A DNA stretch of 20,740 bases from Mycoemilia scoparia (Eukaryota; Kickxellomycota; Kickxellomycetes; Kickxellales; Kickxellaceae). The stretch is taken from NCBI GenBank assembly GCA_027575805.1, contig JANBPU010000274.1, forward strand, positions 1-20,740. The letters are read 5' to 3'. The notes under the pieces were generated by a model. That model was not told the origin of the DNA and ran no database searches. It saw only the letters and a program-made list of their open reading frames with translations. Positions 1-9,031 of this stretch are shown in pieces (within the stretch, counting starts at the first letter, position 1; each line of letters opens with the position of its first letter). Position numbers and translations under genes: made by a program.

Positions 1-3000
1 TTAAGCAACCATTTTTACTCTCAAATAAATTGTGGTTCTTTTGGTCAATCATAAGGCCTTTCAAATGGTGCTTTGCCGAACGGATTACTCTCTCTGTGTT
101 TTCTACCATCATATCTTTGTCTAGGCCGCTTACGATCCACTGGTTGTTGATCAATATTGAAAATGAACGGGATCTGAGAGTCCTGGTTCCTGAGTCAATG
201 TGGCTGATTCTGAGTGTCTTTTTACGTAATATTATGTCTAAACTTTTGAGTAAGGCTGAAAATTCTTACAATGTGGATATACAAAAGAGATTGGAGTATG
301 GTTTGCGTGGACTTTTGATGGATATCGCGATTGAAGAGAAACAATTCTGTGTTGTACCTCCGACACACTATAAGCCTAATGATAAATCAAAGACATCAGA
401 AGGAAGTGAAGATGATAAGGAGGGTTCTAAGAGGATATCAGTACAAGGCAGCAGTTGGCTGTGGAAACCAATCGCGTGGATTAAAAGCTGGTTCATTGGT
501 TCAAAAAGTGACGGCAGTGATGATAATGACAAAGAAGACAACTTGTCTCGCGATGTTGATAAATCTTATGACTTGAAGCTCCATGTCGGTCAATCACAAA
601 ACATATACTTGGAATTGTATTTGGCCATCGAGAACGCGCTTGAGGCATTTACAAACTTTATGACCTTCGTTTCGTCGTTTATTATGTTGTACATGTATAT
701 CGGTCATTGCTCGCTTGTGATTTTTTTGACCTCAGTGTCATATTTGGGCTTTTTTTGGCTGAGAGTCTATGAATTCCGTTTTACCAAAGAGGAATGGAGG
801 ATAAATCGATGCAAGTATTGGCTACGTCATGAAATTATTAACAATATACGGACCATAAAGCTGTTTGGATGGAATACCAGATCAATCGAGGTATTGGAAT
901 ATCTCAATGAAAGAGCTAGACAGATTTGGAACTCAAAGTCGGATCCATGGTATTTCAGATATCTTTGTGACATTGTTGACTTTATTCATGATTCGTTGAC
1001 TTTGACATATTATTGTCTTGTATTGGGGAATCCTTTGACCGCATCGTTGTTCTTTACGTTGGGCAGCATTACTCAAAATATCACATCCTTTATACATGAT
1101 CTTACACCATATCGCTATCATAATTTTAAGCAAGGTTATAAAAGGTTTTGTGATTTGAGGGTGTCGTTGATGTCTAAGCGAATGTTGGTCTCTAGAGAAA
1201 ACTACCATTGTTCAGGTGCTAACGATGATAGCACTACCAAGGAACAGAATATAGATAATGATGGATCTGATATTTCTCTTGCAATTCGTGGTGATGCCGA
1301 CTTTGTTTGGAATCTTCCGACTGTTGATCCCGAGAAGTGGATAGTCGACGATGTCAAAGGAACTGTCATGCTTCCTGAACCTTTCAGAAAAGATGTGGAC
1401 TTGACAAAGTTGGACACTGATATTATTGAGTATTGCAAAACCACTGTTGACCTAAAAGAAATAAACACTGAAATTCCACTTGGAAAATCAACCCTTATTG
1501 CTGGACCAACTGGATCAGGAAAGACATCGCTGATCAAAGCTTTGATGGGAGAGATGTGTTGCCTCAAAGGGGAAGTCAGCTTTCCTCACTATCAGAACCA
1601 TGGCCATGACAACAATGGACGTCGCTGGGAAGTTGGTTATGTAAGCCAAAGCCCTTGGCTCCAGAATGCGACTATCCGTGAGAATGTTCTCTTTGGATCC
1701 GAGCTTGATGTGGATAGATACAAGAGAGTCCTCTATGCATGTGCTTTAAACCAAGATATTGAGTCATTCCCTGACCTTGACCAGTCATTGATCGGTGAGA
1801 GAGGAATAGTGCTATCTGGTGGACAAAAGCAAAGACTATCCATGGCTCGTGCGCTCTATAGTCAAGCTTCTATTCTTATTTTTGATGACTGTCTCTCGGC
1901 CGTTGATGCGCAGACTGCCCAGCACCTTTTGACCTACTGCATATCACCTACTAGCGAGCTCATCAAAGGCAGAACTGTCATAGTTATATCCAACCAGACT
2001 TCCATGTGTGCTCCAATGGCTGACAAGGCCATTCTAATGAAGGAGGGCAGAATTGAAGCTCAAGGAACAATCAAGGAACTTGTTGCCAAAAATCATATCG
2101 AAATGGACATCTCTCAAGATCAACAGGCCGACTCCAATAACAAAGATAACAGTGTTGCTGATGGTGATAAAATCCTGGATTCGTATCTTGATAGTTTCAA
2201 AATATCGCCAATTGACCAAGAGGCACCGGATATAAACCTTCCAATCAATGAATCCCTGAAGTCAGAAAAGAACATTGATGTCTATAGTCTATCAATGTTG
2301 CAAACACTCTACAAATTTTCTGGAACTAGTCTGAAGTCATGGACAACATACCTCATAGTGTACATTTTGTGTGCAGGATTTGTTATTTTGGGTGACATGA
2401 TATTCACATTTGTACCGATTGAAAGCATTGGAACAATAACTTCGGGAGTTATGACATTCTTTGCGCTCAATTCGCTATTTAGCCTTTTTGGTAATATGGG
2501 GTGGAGCTATTCTTCGCGAATTCATGGCAAGCTTCGAGATTCATACGAAAATGAACTTCAAAGAATGATTGGAACCAGGATAGTCAATGCAGAGCCTGTA
2601 TATTTTGATTCTACGCCAAAAAAGGAAATATTTACTGCATTCAATGAACGATCACAATGTTTGGCACAAAATGTCATTAATAATATCAATCAATTTTTAA
2701 GGATGATGTCGACTACGACTTTGACTGGAATTTTATTGCTTGGGAGTTATCCACTGTTTTCTGTTCCTTTGGCTCTTTGTGGTGCGTGTTTTTATAAAGT
2801 CCAACAGGTGTTTCTGAGATTTAAAAGCCATGCTGATGATATGGAGGTTAAGCATAAGGTTGGCAAATATCGGTATATAAGCGAGATGAGTAGCGGGTTA
2901 AATGTCATTAGAGCATTTGGGAGACAGCATGAGTTTATGGAGAATTTTGAAAAACAAAAGAAAGCATCTGGACGTCTTAATGAGTGCGTGTCGCTTGGGT

Positions 3001-4514
3001 ACAAGTGGAAAGATAGTATTAATTCGATTATTTATCCAGCTTTGAATTGCGCTCTTACCAGCATGTTCATGGGGCTGGCTTTGTCGGATGTAAGCGGGTT
3101 ATCGATTTTGCAGCTTTTGAGAATATCCCAGTCGACTGTGCCATCTGGCTCAGATTACAGTCCTTCTTCAATGAACCAGGAAACTATATTGGAGCGAGCT
3201 ATTGATACTGGTGTGCTTGGGTTCATGTTAACTCGAATATTTATTTTGACGGTTATCCTCCGAGATATTATATCGTTTGGCTCGAAAATTGATGAAACTG
3301 CTGGCGATATCAAAAAGTTTTTCAACTATCTCAATCTTCCACAGGAGGGGGTAAATCGTTTATTAGATAATGATAAGGCTCTTGATGAGACTTGGCCCCA
3401 AAAGGGAGAGATTGTTATCCGTGACTTTTCGACATCCTATGATAAACATGTCCACTGGTTGACCAACCTTCCTAGCAAAAAGGACAAGTCTAACGCGGTA
3501 AAAGATAAGGATCAAAATCCAGATGCTGCTCCTGATACAGTTATTGAAAAGCCTCATAATCTAGAGCCACGTTTAACTCTGGATCACATATCCTTCACAA
3601 TCAAGGGCGGTGAAAGAGTCGGGATTGTTGGTAGAACTGGATCGGGTAAATCGACATTGGTATTATCACTGTTCAACTTCCTTAAAGCCAAGTCTGGGTC
3701 AATTGAAATTGATGGAGTCGATATTTCAAAGATTGGACTCGAAGATTTGAGAAACAAGATGTCTGTTATTACCCAGGATCCAAGCGTTTTTGAGGCTGAT
3801 GTTAGATTCAATATTGACCCATTTGGTGATCATAGCGATGAAGAAATTCTAAGAGTTCTTGATGCTTTGGAATTGTGTGAAATGCCGAAACCCAAGGTTA
3901 AAGGAAAGTCAAAGGACAAAAAGGATGCTGATGATAGTGGTAGTGATAGTGGTAGTGATCAACAACAAGACAGATCTAGTAGTGATAATGACAGCAGCAG
4001 TAGGAGCGACAGCGATAGTAGTGATACTGTCAAAGAAGAGGATAAAAATGACAAGGATAGCAAGAAATCAAAACCTAAAAGACCATTTAGAAAACTCGAA
4101 GATATGGCATCTGGATCTCTAAACAGTGGTCATCAGCAGCTAATATCTTTAGCGCGTGCACTAATAAGGAAGTCTCGAATTTTGGTACTTGACGAACCCA
4201 CTGCTTCTTTGGACTACCAAATAGATCAAAAGATCCAGAAGGTGCTCCGTGGTGAACTTACCAAAGGTGCAACTGTTCTTTGTGTTGCACATCGACTCAA
4301 GACTGTTGTTGACTATGATAGGATCCTGGTTGTTGATAAAGGCAAAATTGTTGAATTTGATACACCAGGGAATCTTCTCAACGACCCTGGAACCATGTTC
4401 TATAAGATGTGTATAGCAACCAAGGATTTTGAATCTCTAGTAAAAGCCGCAAACAGCAATAATAATGGCTGTGTTGATGAAGCTGTTGGGATTCAAGCAT
4501 GCGAGTCTGAATAA
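1..4514 (+). CDS. ABCC-family (MRP/Ybt1-like) ABC transporter, 5'-partial
   Basis: The frame is open to the window edge: the first complete codon is at 3 and there is no stop before 4512. The first ATG-less start at 30 is therefore not the real start, and the N-terminal TMD0 region must lie upstream. Counting codon 30-32 as residue 1, I see TMD1 (about 1-385, broken by a charged loop near 110-180), NBD1 and TMD2 (about 770-1090), then NBD2. NBD1 has Walker A GPTGSGKT at 492-499, LSGGQ at 595-599 and Walker B ILIFDD near 615-620. NBD2 has Walker A GRTGSGKS from 1201, a degenerate signature LNSGH at 1364-1368, Walker B ILVLDE ending at Glu1389 and H-loop His1421. An S/D/K-rich insert of about 60 residues (nt 3895-4080) splits NBD2 between Q-loop and signature. 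Family knowledge: such fungal proteins are ATP-driven exporters, often vacuolar, for conjugates or bile acids. The exact substrate is unknown. Confidence 0.93.
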   Translation, partial: KQPFLLSNKLWFFWSIIRPFKWCFAERITLSVFSTIISLSRPLTIHWLLINIENERDLRVLVPESMWLILSVFLRNIMSKLLSKAENSYNVDIQKRLEYGLRGLLMDIAIEEKQFCVVPPTHYKPNDKSKTSEGSEDDKEGSKRISVQGSSWLWKPIAWIKSWFIGSKSDGSDDNDKEDNLSRDVDKSYDLKLHVGQSQNIYLELYLAIENALEAFTNFMTFVSSFIMLYMYIGHCSLVIFLTSVSYLGFFWLRVYEFRFTKEEWRINRCKYWLRHEIINNIRTIKLFGWNTRSIEVLEYLNERARQIWNSKSDPWYFRYLCDIVDFIHDSLTLTYYCLVLGNPLTASLFFTLGSITQNITSFIHDLTPYRYHNFKQGYKRFCDLRVSLMSKRMLVSRENYHCSGANDDSTTKEQNIDNDGSDISLAIRGDADFVWNLPTVDPEKWIVDDVKGTVMLPEPFRKDVDLTKLDTDIIEYCKTTVDLKEINTEIPLGKSTLIAGPTGSGKTSLIKALMGEMCCLKGEVSFPHYQNHGHDNNGRRWEVGYVSQSPWLQNATIRENVLFGSELDVDRYKRVLYACALNQDIESFPDLDQSLIGERGIVLSGGQKQRLSMARALYSQASILIFDDCLSAVDAQTAQHLLTYCISPTSELIKGRTVIVISNQTSMCAPMADKAILMKEGRIEAQGTIKELVAKNHIEMDISQDQQADSNNKDNSVADGDKILDSYLDSFKISPIDQEAPDINLPINESLKSEKNIDVYSLSMLQTLYKFSGTSLKSWTTYLIVYILCAGFVILGDMIFTFVPIESIGTITSGVMTFFALNSLFSLFGNMGWSYSSRIHGKLRDSYENELQRMIGTRIVNAEPVYFDSTPKKEIFTAFNERSQCLAQNVINNINQFLRMMSTTTLTGILLLGSYPLFSVPLALCGACFYKVQQVFLRFKSHADDMEVKHKVGKYRYISEMSSGLNVIRAFGRQHEFMENFEKQKKASGRLNECVSLGYKWKDSINSIIYPALNCALTSMFMGLALSDVSGLSILQLLRISQSTVPSGSDYSPSSMNQETILERAIDTGVLGFMLTRIFILTVILRDIISFGSKIDETAGDIKKFFNYLNLPQEGVNRLLDNDKALDETWPQKGEIVIRDFSTSYDKHVHWLTNLPSKKDKSNAVKDKDQNPDAAPDTVIEKPHNLEPRLTLDHISFTIKGGERVGIVGRTGSGKSTLVLSLFNFLKAKSGSIEIDGVDISKIGLEDLRNKMSVITQDPSVFEADVRFNIDPFGDHSDEEILRVLDALELCEMPKPKVKGKSKDKKDADDSGSDSGSDQQQDRSSSDNDSSSRSDSDSSDTVKEEDKNDKDSKKSKPKRPFRKLEDMASGSLNSGHQQLISLARALIRKSRILVLDEPTASLDYQIDQKIQKVLRGELTKGATVLCVAHRLKTVVDYDRILVVDKGKIVEFDTPGNLLNDPGTMFYKMCIATKDFESLVKAANSNNNGCVDEAVGIQACESE

Positions 4515-4632
4515 TTAGTTTATTAAATTTATCACAAAATATCTTTTATTGCAAATTAGCTTATATTATTTTTATCTTTGAACGCAATAAAAACATTTGA
4601 AGTCGCTATTTAATGTATTTTTTTTTGGCCTT

Positions 4633-4660
4633 TATGTGGGTGATAATTTTTGAAGGGGGA
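4633..4660 (+). repeat. Single end of the MITE-like family 1
   Basis: TATGTGGGTGATAATTTTTG followed by AAGGGGG closely matches the terminal repeat of the complete elements at 8829 and 15721. I found no partner end nearby, so this is probably a truncated relic. Confidence 0.6.
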
Positions 4661-4685
4661 ATGCTTGATAATCAGGTGTGAAATA

Positions 4686-4790
4686 GACAAAAATGGGTCC
4701 TGAGATTTTGGCCATATCATCAGCGATTTTGTATGCAGCTTCTGAGGGGTCAATTATGTTTAAGGTCTTGTGGATTCTCACCATATTATT
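4686..4790 (-). repeat. Decayed copy of short repeat family 2
   Basis: The stretch ACAAAAATGGGTCCTGAG..TTTTGGCC..CAT.AGC.ATTTTGT lines up with the reverse complement of 8957-9031 over about 50 bases with scattered mismatches. A later AAGGTCTTGTGGAT matches the family's AAGGCCTTGTGAA end. It is an old, diverged copy judged by eye. Confidence 0.5.
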
Positions 4791-4893
4791 TACAAGAGAG
4801 AGATATATATATGCCGAAGAGAACAAAATTAAATGATTCTAATAAAATAAAAAAGTATTAAATTTTTTGCAACTATTAACCAATCTCGCAGTA

Positions 4894-5685
4894 CTATTGA
4901 AACATATCGATCAAACTACTACTGCCACTACTACTACTACTACCATCGTTATCAGTGGTTGACTCATCATCATCATCATCATCATCCGCACAATCTCCAT
5001 TATAACAAGATAAGGGAGGATCACAATAAACTCCATGAGATTTCCATCCACTATCCAAAACTCGGAGGACCACAGATAACGGCAACGGCTTGCGTAATGG
5101 TCTGCTTTCAGCTACCAATGACTGGTAAATTGCATCCTGGTATTCAGGGGGCAAGTTTTCAAGGATTTGTTTGCGTTGCTGGGATGATATTTTGTTGCTA
5201 TTTATGTCCGTGTAATCCAAATGGCGGTGTATTGTTGCTGGAGAAGGTGGGGACAGGGTTGATGTTGGGGATTCTAATGGGGATTGGCAAAGCACTACTT
5301 CCTCTGTTTCCTTTACTTCTTTTTGTTGCTCGGTGCTAGACGTAGTAAAAGTATTGGCAGGTTTAAGGCTTAGTTGCGGTGGTCTTTTCTTTTTCGTTTG
5401 TAGCCGACAGGCTTCATTGTGGTGGTCCTGTTTCAGGCGATGTTGCTGTGGCGGCGTTGATAATAATGGAGATGGAGGTAGTGGAGAAATGGGATTTTCG
5501 AATTGGCCTTCGTTGACCTGGTTTGCGGTGAAATTGATCGGACTACTTGTTGAAGCAGTTCGTTTTCTGGTAAAAATATTTTTCAAGGATGTCTTTATTG
5601 ATAACGATGACGGAGAAGACTGTGGCTGAGGCCGAGATCGTTTTGGAGTTAGAATTACAAGGCTCGAGGACGATAGCTTATTCAT
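4894..5685 (-). CDS. Unrecognised 263-aa Ser/Pro/Thr-rich protein
   Basis: This is a single open frame from ATG (5685, read leftward) to TAG. I do not recognise a domain. The N-terminal half is basic and disordered-looking, with many SP/TP motifs, including ILTPKRSR at residues 11-18 (a CDK-type S/T-P-x-K/R site), SPLPPSP and SPLESPTSTLSPPSP. A better ordered block follows at about 165-225 (KISSQQRKQILENLPPEYQD, then PLPLSVVLRVLDSGWKSHG), which is probably the conserved core. The tail is D7/E-rich, then Ser-rich, ending SLIDMFQ. The composition suggests a phosphorylated nuclear or cell-cycle regulator, but that is inference. It faces a 4.9-kb spacer. A TACTAATCAG sequence sits directly before the ATG on the coding strand and resembles a branch site fused to a 3' splice site, so a leader intron is possible. 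Confidence 0.75.
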   Translation of the reverse strand: MNKLSSSSLVILTPKRSRPQPQSSPSSLSIKTSLKNIFTRKRTASTSSPINFTANQVNEGQFENPISPLPPSPLLSTPPQQHRLKQDHHNEACRLQTKKKRPPQLSLKPANTFTTSSTEQQKEVKETEEVVLCQSPLESPTSTLSPPSPATIHRHLDYTDINSNKISSQQRKQILENLPPEYQDAIYQSLVAESRPLRKPLPLSVVLRVLDSGWKSHGVYCDPPLSCYNGDCADDDDDDDESTTDNDGSSSSSGSSSLIDMFQ

Positions 5686-6926
5686 TGCTGATTAGTATGT
5701 ACACCAATACGAATAGTTAGGGGCTGCGTAGTAGTATAAGGTCGGCTATGAAAGCGCCAAAAACAATAGGGCTAATAATAGTAACACTGTAGTAACACAA
5801 AGGCTCTGTGCTCCTGTGTCTATGTGTGTTTGTGTTTAGGTATGCAATACAATATTTCTGGTTAATAAAAAAGTACAACAAGAGATAGATAGAAGCCCAG
5901 AGATTCAGGAAGGTGGTTTCTATACTGATGAATAAAGTAAAAGGGCTAAAGACGTCAGAGAACAGAACCAGACAGAAACAAAAGGAGAGATAAAAACGAC
6001 TAAATCAACCAATCTTCTTGGGTCATGAGGCTTTATATATCAATGGTGGGGCTCTCAATCACATGTGTGAAGAAAGTAAGAAGGCTGTTTGCAGTTTGAA
6101 GTAAAAAAAGAATTTCAAGTTGGAGCAAAAATAAGAACAGAGAGCAAAACAAGTATTGGTGTATGGCGCACACACGCTGTAAATAGCCATTCGTCATGTC
6201 TTTGACCCTAATATTTTCACTGTTGCTTTACTACTGCTATTGCCAATCCATTGAAGAGCAGCATGATATTGCCATTATTGATAGAGGGGAGCCGTTGGGG
6301 GTTGCCACTTTGCCTTTTAAAGATAAAAATTAGATCAGACAGGGATGAACGTACAAGTTTTGGTTGTTCGTAAAGACCTGCTACTTTCAAGAGGCACAGA
6401 CCCAATGTATCCACCTTCAGTGTGGTGTATAAAGAGAGAAAATAAGGGACAATAGCCTGGCCACATTAACGCAAAGGGTCCACCCCCCACTCTCAATCTC
6501 TCTGTCCCTGACATATAAATTTCATCTAAAGGCTGTTCGGAATCTTTGCAGAACAATAGCCATCACGATTGCATTAACGACTTTCCAGCCCGCCTTATTC
6601 TTTGTCTCCAACCTTTTGCAAGGTCACGTGCTGAAGGGGACAGCGCAAGCATTAAGCTGAAATTAGGCTTGGTCTCATATTGGCGCCAAAAAGGAATTAT
6701 TATGTATGTATGTCCTTTGAACCAACAATAAAAATTGTAGAAAACAAACACACATTTTCTTTGTGCCAATTGTTATTAAAGAGCTACATAATAAGCTTTC
6801 TTTATTTAAGCATAATGGCAGTTGTCACAAAGTTGTGGATAAGCATGGATCCTTTGTACACCCCACACAGCACTTTGTTTGCTCTTTACTCACACAAAAA
6901 CAACGTTGCCAAAAGGAGACAGTTCA
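5686..6926. promoter_or_regulatory. Upstream region of the 263-aa gene, no gene seen
   Basis: All open frames here are short, overlap on both strands and lack domain content. On the minus strand TATATAAAG lies at 6031-6040, about 345 bases upstream of the 263-aa ATG. A GTATAAAG box lies on the plus strand near 6427, with no gene after it. A TCACGTG E-box-type site is at 6624-6630. This reads as a long regulatory region, but no binding protein can be assigned. Confidence 0.4.
6624..6630. promoter_or_regulatory. E-box TCACGTG
   Basis: GGTCACGTGCT contains the palindrome CACGTG, the core site of fungal bHLH factors (Pho4/Cbf1 class). One short site in a long spacer may be chance. Confidence 0.25.
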
Positions 6927-7051
6927 AAATGGGTAGCTATTATTGAAGGGTGACTATTTGCAAACAAATGGTGATCATCCATCTGGCTGGGATTTCCCCT
7001 ATAATCATTGGCGGCCACCAAAAGGCACCCTGAAAAAATCATCATCCAAAT
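6927..7051 (+). mobile_element. MITE-like family 1, diverged copy (G)
   Basis: The left end AAATGGGTAGCTATTATTGA AGGGTGAC and the right end CACCCTGAAAAAATCATCAT CCAAAT are recognisable as imperfect inverted copies. The core ATCTGGCTGGGATTTCCCCT ATAATCATTGG matches the core of the copy at 8829-8948 in the same orientation. It is older than the copies at 8829 and 15721, judging by mismatches. Confidence 0.65.
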
Positions 7052-7071
7052 GTTTATTGAATTGGTGAATT

Positions 7072-7189
7072 TTCACAAGTGATTAGGCATTAATTAGGCA
7101 GAAGTGGGCCCGCAGATTATTGCCTAATCACCAGCCATGTTATATGCATCTCCTGGGGGTGGGACCATTTTTGCCCAAGGCCTTGTGAA
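7072..7189 (+). mobile_element. Short repeat family 2, inverted-repeat ended copy
   Basis: It begins TTCACAAG and ends CTTGTGAA, an exact 8-base terminal inverted repeat. Inside, GGCAGAAGTGGG near the left and CCATTTTTGCCCAAGG near the right are also roughly complementary. At 118 bp without coding capacity it is MITE-sized. Related sequences lie at 8957-9031, 7499-7590, 4686-4790 and 20609-20700. Confidence 0.55.
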
Positions 7190-7428
7190 ATCTGCCCAGT
7201 TGTATTTGAATTACAAGAAATTAAATTATTTTATTTGTGAAAAATAATGGCTACAATGTTGGATAAGATTTGCAGTCCAAATAACAATCATTGTTGTATA
7301 ACTATTTTGTCGTTGTTGATAGTTCTATAACAAAACCACAGTTTATTCCTTTTATAGATGTATGTTTATAGATTATTCAGTAGTTTATATGATGGTTATA
7401 GAAATGTATAGCTTTGTTCTATTTGGGG

Positions 7429-7432
<4 letters not shown>

Positions 7433-7465
<33 letters not shown>

Positions 7466-7470
7466 AGGGA
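7433..7470 (+). repeat. (GA)n microsatellite grading into (GGGA)n
   Basis: There is an uninterrupted GAGAGA tract of about 26 bases followed by GGGAGGGAGGGAG. It makes a false open frame reading EREREREGRE. Confidence 0.9.
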
Positions 7471-7498
7471 GTTTTCGCTAGTAATCAAATCTCTATGT

Positions 7499-7590
7499 TG
7501 GGCAGAAATTGTCCCTCATCAGAATTTAGTCCAATCGTCATTCATTTGATATTCCAACCTCTGGGAACCCATTTCTGCCTAAAGCCTTGT
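7499..7590 (+). repeat. Short repeat family 2, diverged copy
   Basis: GGGCAGAAATTGTCCC at the left and CCCATTTCTGCCTAAAGCCT TGTGG at the right form the same inverted arrangement as the copy at 7072-7189. The terminal bases are less clear. Confidence 0.5.
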
Positions 7591-8427
7591 GGGCTTTGAC
7601 CATTGAGCCTACTCTTCTATCTCAGATTGGGCTGAATATTAAATCTATTCAAAAGTGGTCGACGATTAAATTAAAACAGACACTACTTTTGTGGCTAAAT
7701 CCAGCCCAAATAGCCCTATCTATATTCCACAACCAATACACTACATAGACATCTTGGCATTGCTGCTTAAAAGCATGTGTAGCAAGACATTGTAAATGAA
7801 TTACATTATATTATATTTGGATTAGGCCAAGTTATGTTTACGCACATCCAATTAGATGGCCAGTATAACGTCGTGATAACTGCAAAATTTATGCAAATTT
7901 ATGTATGTACGTATGCAATCATATGTGGCTGTAAGGAGTTTGAAAGCCATTCCTCATCGCCTTTGGCATCACCACTATAAATAACCTTAACAATTCCATC
8001 CTAAGCCTATGTATATATGTTTGTATGATGTAAGATATCTCTATCGCTCTCACCATCGCAGTAACTAAGAGTTGAATTTCTATGATTTAATGCTTGCTAC
8101 CCAAGAGATCTGGCAGGATAGCTTGGCAATAGATGTGCTGCTATTACCAATATATGCCAAAATACATCATATACAGGTTATGTTTTAATAAGGGTGCAGT
8201 TTTTACCACGATGGATACACAAATGTGAGGACATAATCGCTAATGAGCTAGGCTGCAATGTTTGTTCTATTTGCGGAAAGAATTCGATTGGAATTGTAAC
8301 ACAAAGGTCTTGAGGTTAAAGATGTTCTTGTTGAAAGATATCCATGGGGGTGAGAACAGAGCAGCAGCAGCAGCAGCAGATATTAAGCATGGTTTATTCG
8401 TATACAAAAAGGTTGCTGTTTTTTGTA

Positions 8428-8451
8428 CTAACTAACTAACTAACTAACTAA
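8428..8451 (+). repeat. (CTAA)n microsatellite
   Basis: A tetranucleotide tract of about six CTAA units ends in CTAACCAACCCC. There is no sign of telomeric function because the unit is not TTAGGG-like and the tract is short. Confidence 0.85.
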
Positions 8452-8674
8452 CCAACCCCTCTTCCTTATCTCTTTATCACCATTATTTTTCATCAAAGAC
8501 TGAGCATCACAAAAGTTGCAAACATTTAGCTCAAGATACCACTGCTTGGCGATTGTTACTCGATCACACAATTGAGAATTAACACCTAAACCCAAGAATA
8601 GAAATTGCAACAATACAAATCGTTGATCAAATAACTCCCATCAAAAAAAATATTGATTGGTAAATTGTACTATT

Positions 8675-8828
8675 CATGTTACAGTGTCTTCTTTGAGGGT
8701 GTACCAGAAAAATACCCTAGAAAATAGCCAATAATCTTCAAGCCCCACCCAAAGTGTATGGGTTATGGTCCGATTTTCAGGGAATGTATGAGCACGCTTG
8801 TTTGTTTCCTTTTGATGGAGAGCATGCC
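8675..8828 (+). repeat. Direct repeat family 3, copy 1
   Basis: Copy 1 matches 9364-9521 along about 150 bases. Shared blocks are CTTTGA.GGTGT, TACCCT/CACCCT..A.AATAG.CAATAAT, CCAAAGTGTATG, ATGG.CCGATT, GGGAATGTATGAG and TGTTTCCTTTTGA.GGAGA. Its right end meets the MITE-like element at 8829 exactly, so the two may be nested. Confidence 0.7.
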
Positions 8829-8948
8829 ATATGGGCAATAATTTTTGAAGGGTGAAAGTTCACTAGTAAAATTGGACACACATTTGGCTGTGATTCCCCT
8901 ATAATCACTGGTCCCCAAAATTCACCCTTCAAAAATTATGATCCATAT
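8829..8948 (+). mobile_element. MITE-like family 1, well-preserved copy (B)
   Basis: The left end is ATATGGGCAATAATTTTTGA AGGGTGAA. The right end, reversed, is ATATGGATCATAATTTTTGA AGGGTGAA, so 28-base terminal inverted repeats differ at only three positions. The element is 120 bp with no coding capacity. TA flanks both ends inside the ATAT termini, which would fit a TA target duplication as in Tc1/mariner-type elements (inference). The core contains ATTTGGCTGTGATTCCCCTA. Confidence 0.85.
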
Positions 8949-8956
8949 AGTCAGAC

Positions 8957-9031
8957 TTCACAAGGCTTTGGACAAAATGGCTCATGATTGGGCCAAAACC
9001 TGAGGGCCCATTTTGCCCAATAATTTATGAA
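8957..9031 (+). repeat. Short repeat family 2, copy next to element B
   Basis: It starts TTCACAAGGCTTTGGACAAA ATGG and runs to CCCATTTTGCCCAATAATTT ATGAA. The two ends are imperfect inverted copies. It lies eight bases past the family-1 element. Confidence 0.55.

Larger units (their letters stand above)
4515..4893. other. Intergenic spacer with decayed repeat pieces
   Basis: This is the convergent 3' spacer between the ABC transporter (+) and the 263-aa gene (-). It is AT-rich, with AATAAA-like motifs near 4583 that could serve 3'-end formation. It contains one end of the ATATGGGC family (about 4633-4660) and a decayed copy of the second repeat family (about 4686-4790). No gene is supported. 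The 64-codon ORF on the minus strand here reads through these repeats. Confidence 0.6.
7190..8674. other. Spacer with microsatellites, no gene seen
   Basis: No open frame has coding character. Visible content is a (GA)n tract (about 7433-7458), a family-2 repeat (7499-7590), a (GCA)n tract near 8363-8380 and a (CTAA)n tract near 8428-8451. A TATA-like ACTATAAATAACC near 7975 has no gene behind it. An unspliced short gene would have been visible; a many-intron gene or non-coding RNA cannot be excluded. Confidence 0.45.

Noticed and set aside
4632..4826. 64-codon minus-strand ORF
   Set aside because: Its C-terminus FPLQKLSPT is just the translated end of a family-1 repeat, and most of the rest is the decayed family-2 repeat. 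No coding signal remains.
6217..6946. Several 60-90 codon ORFs on both strands
   Set aside because: They overlap one another on opposite strands, show no domain, and lie in the regulatory spacer. They fit chance open frames.
7414..7599. 61-codon ORF reading ERERER
   Set aside because: It is an artefact of the (GA)n microsatellite and a family-2 repeat.
8428..8451. Telomere-like or CRISPR-like tandem array
   Set aside because: It is only a short (CTAA)n microsatellite. There are no spacers and no TTAGGG-type units anywhere in the window.
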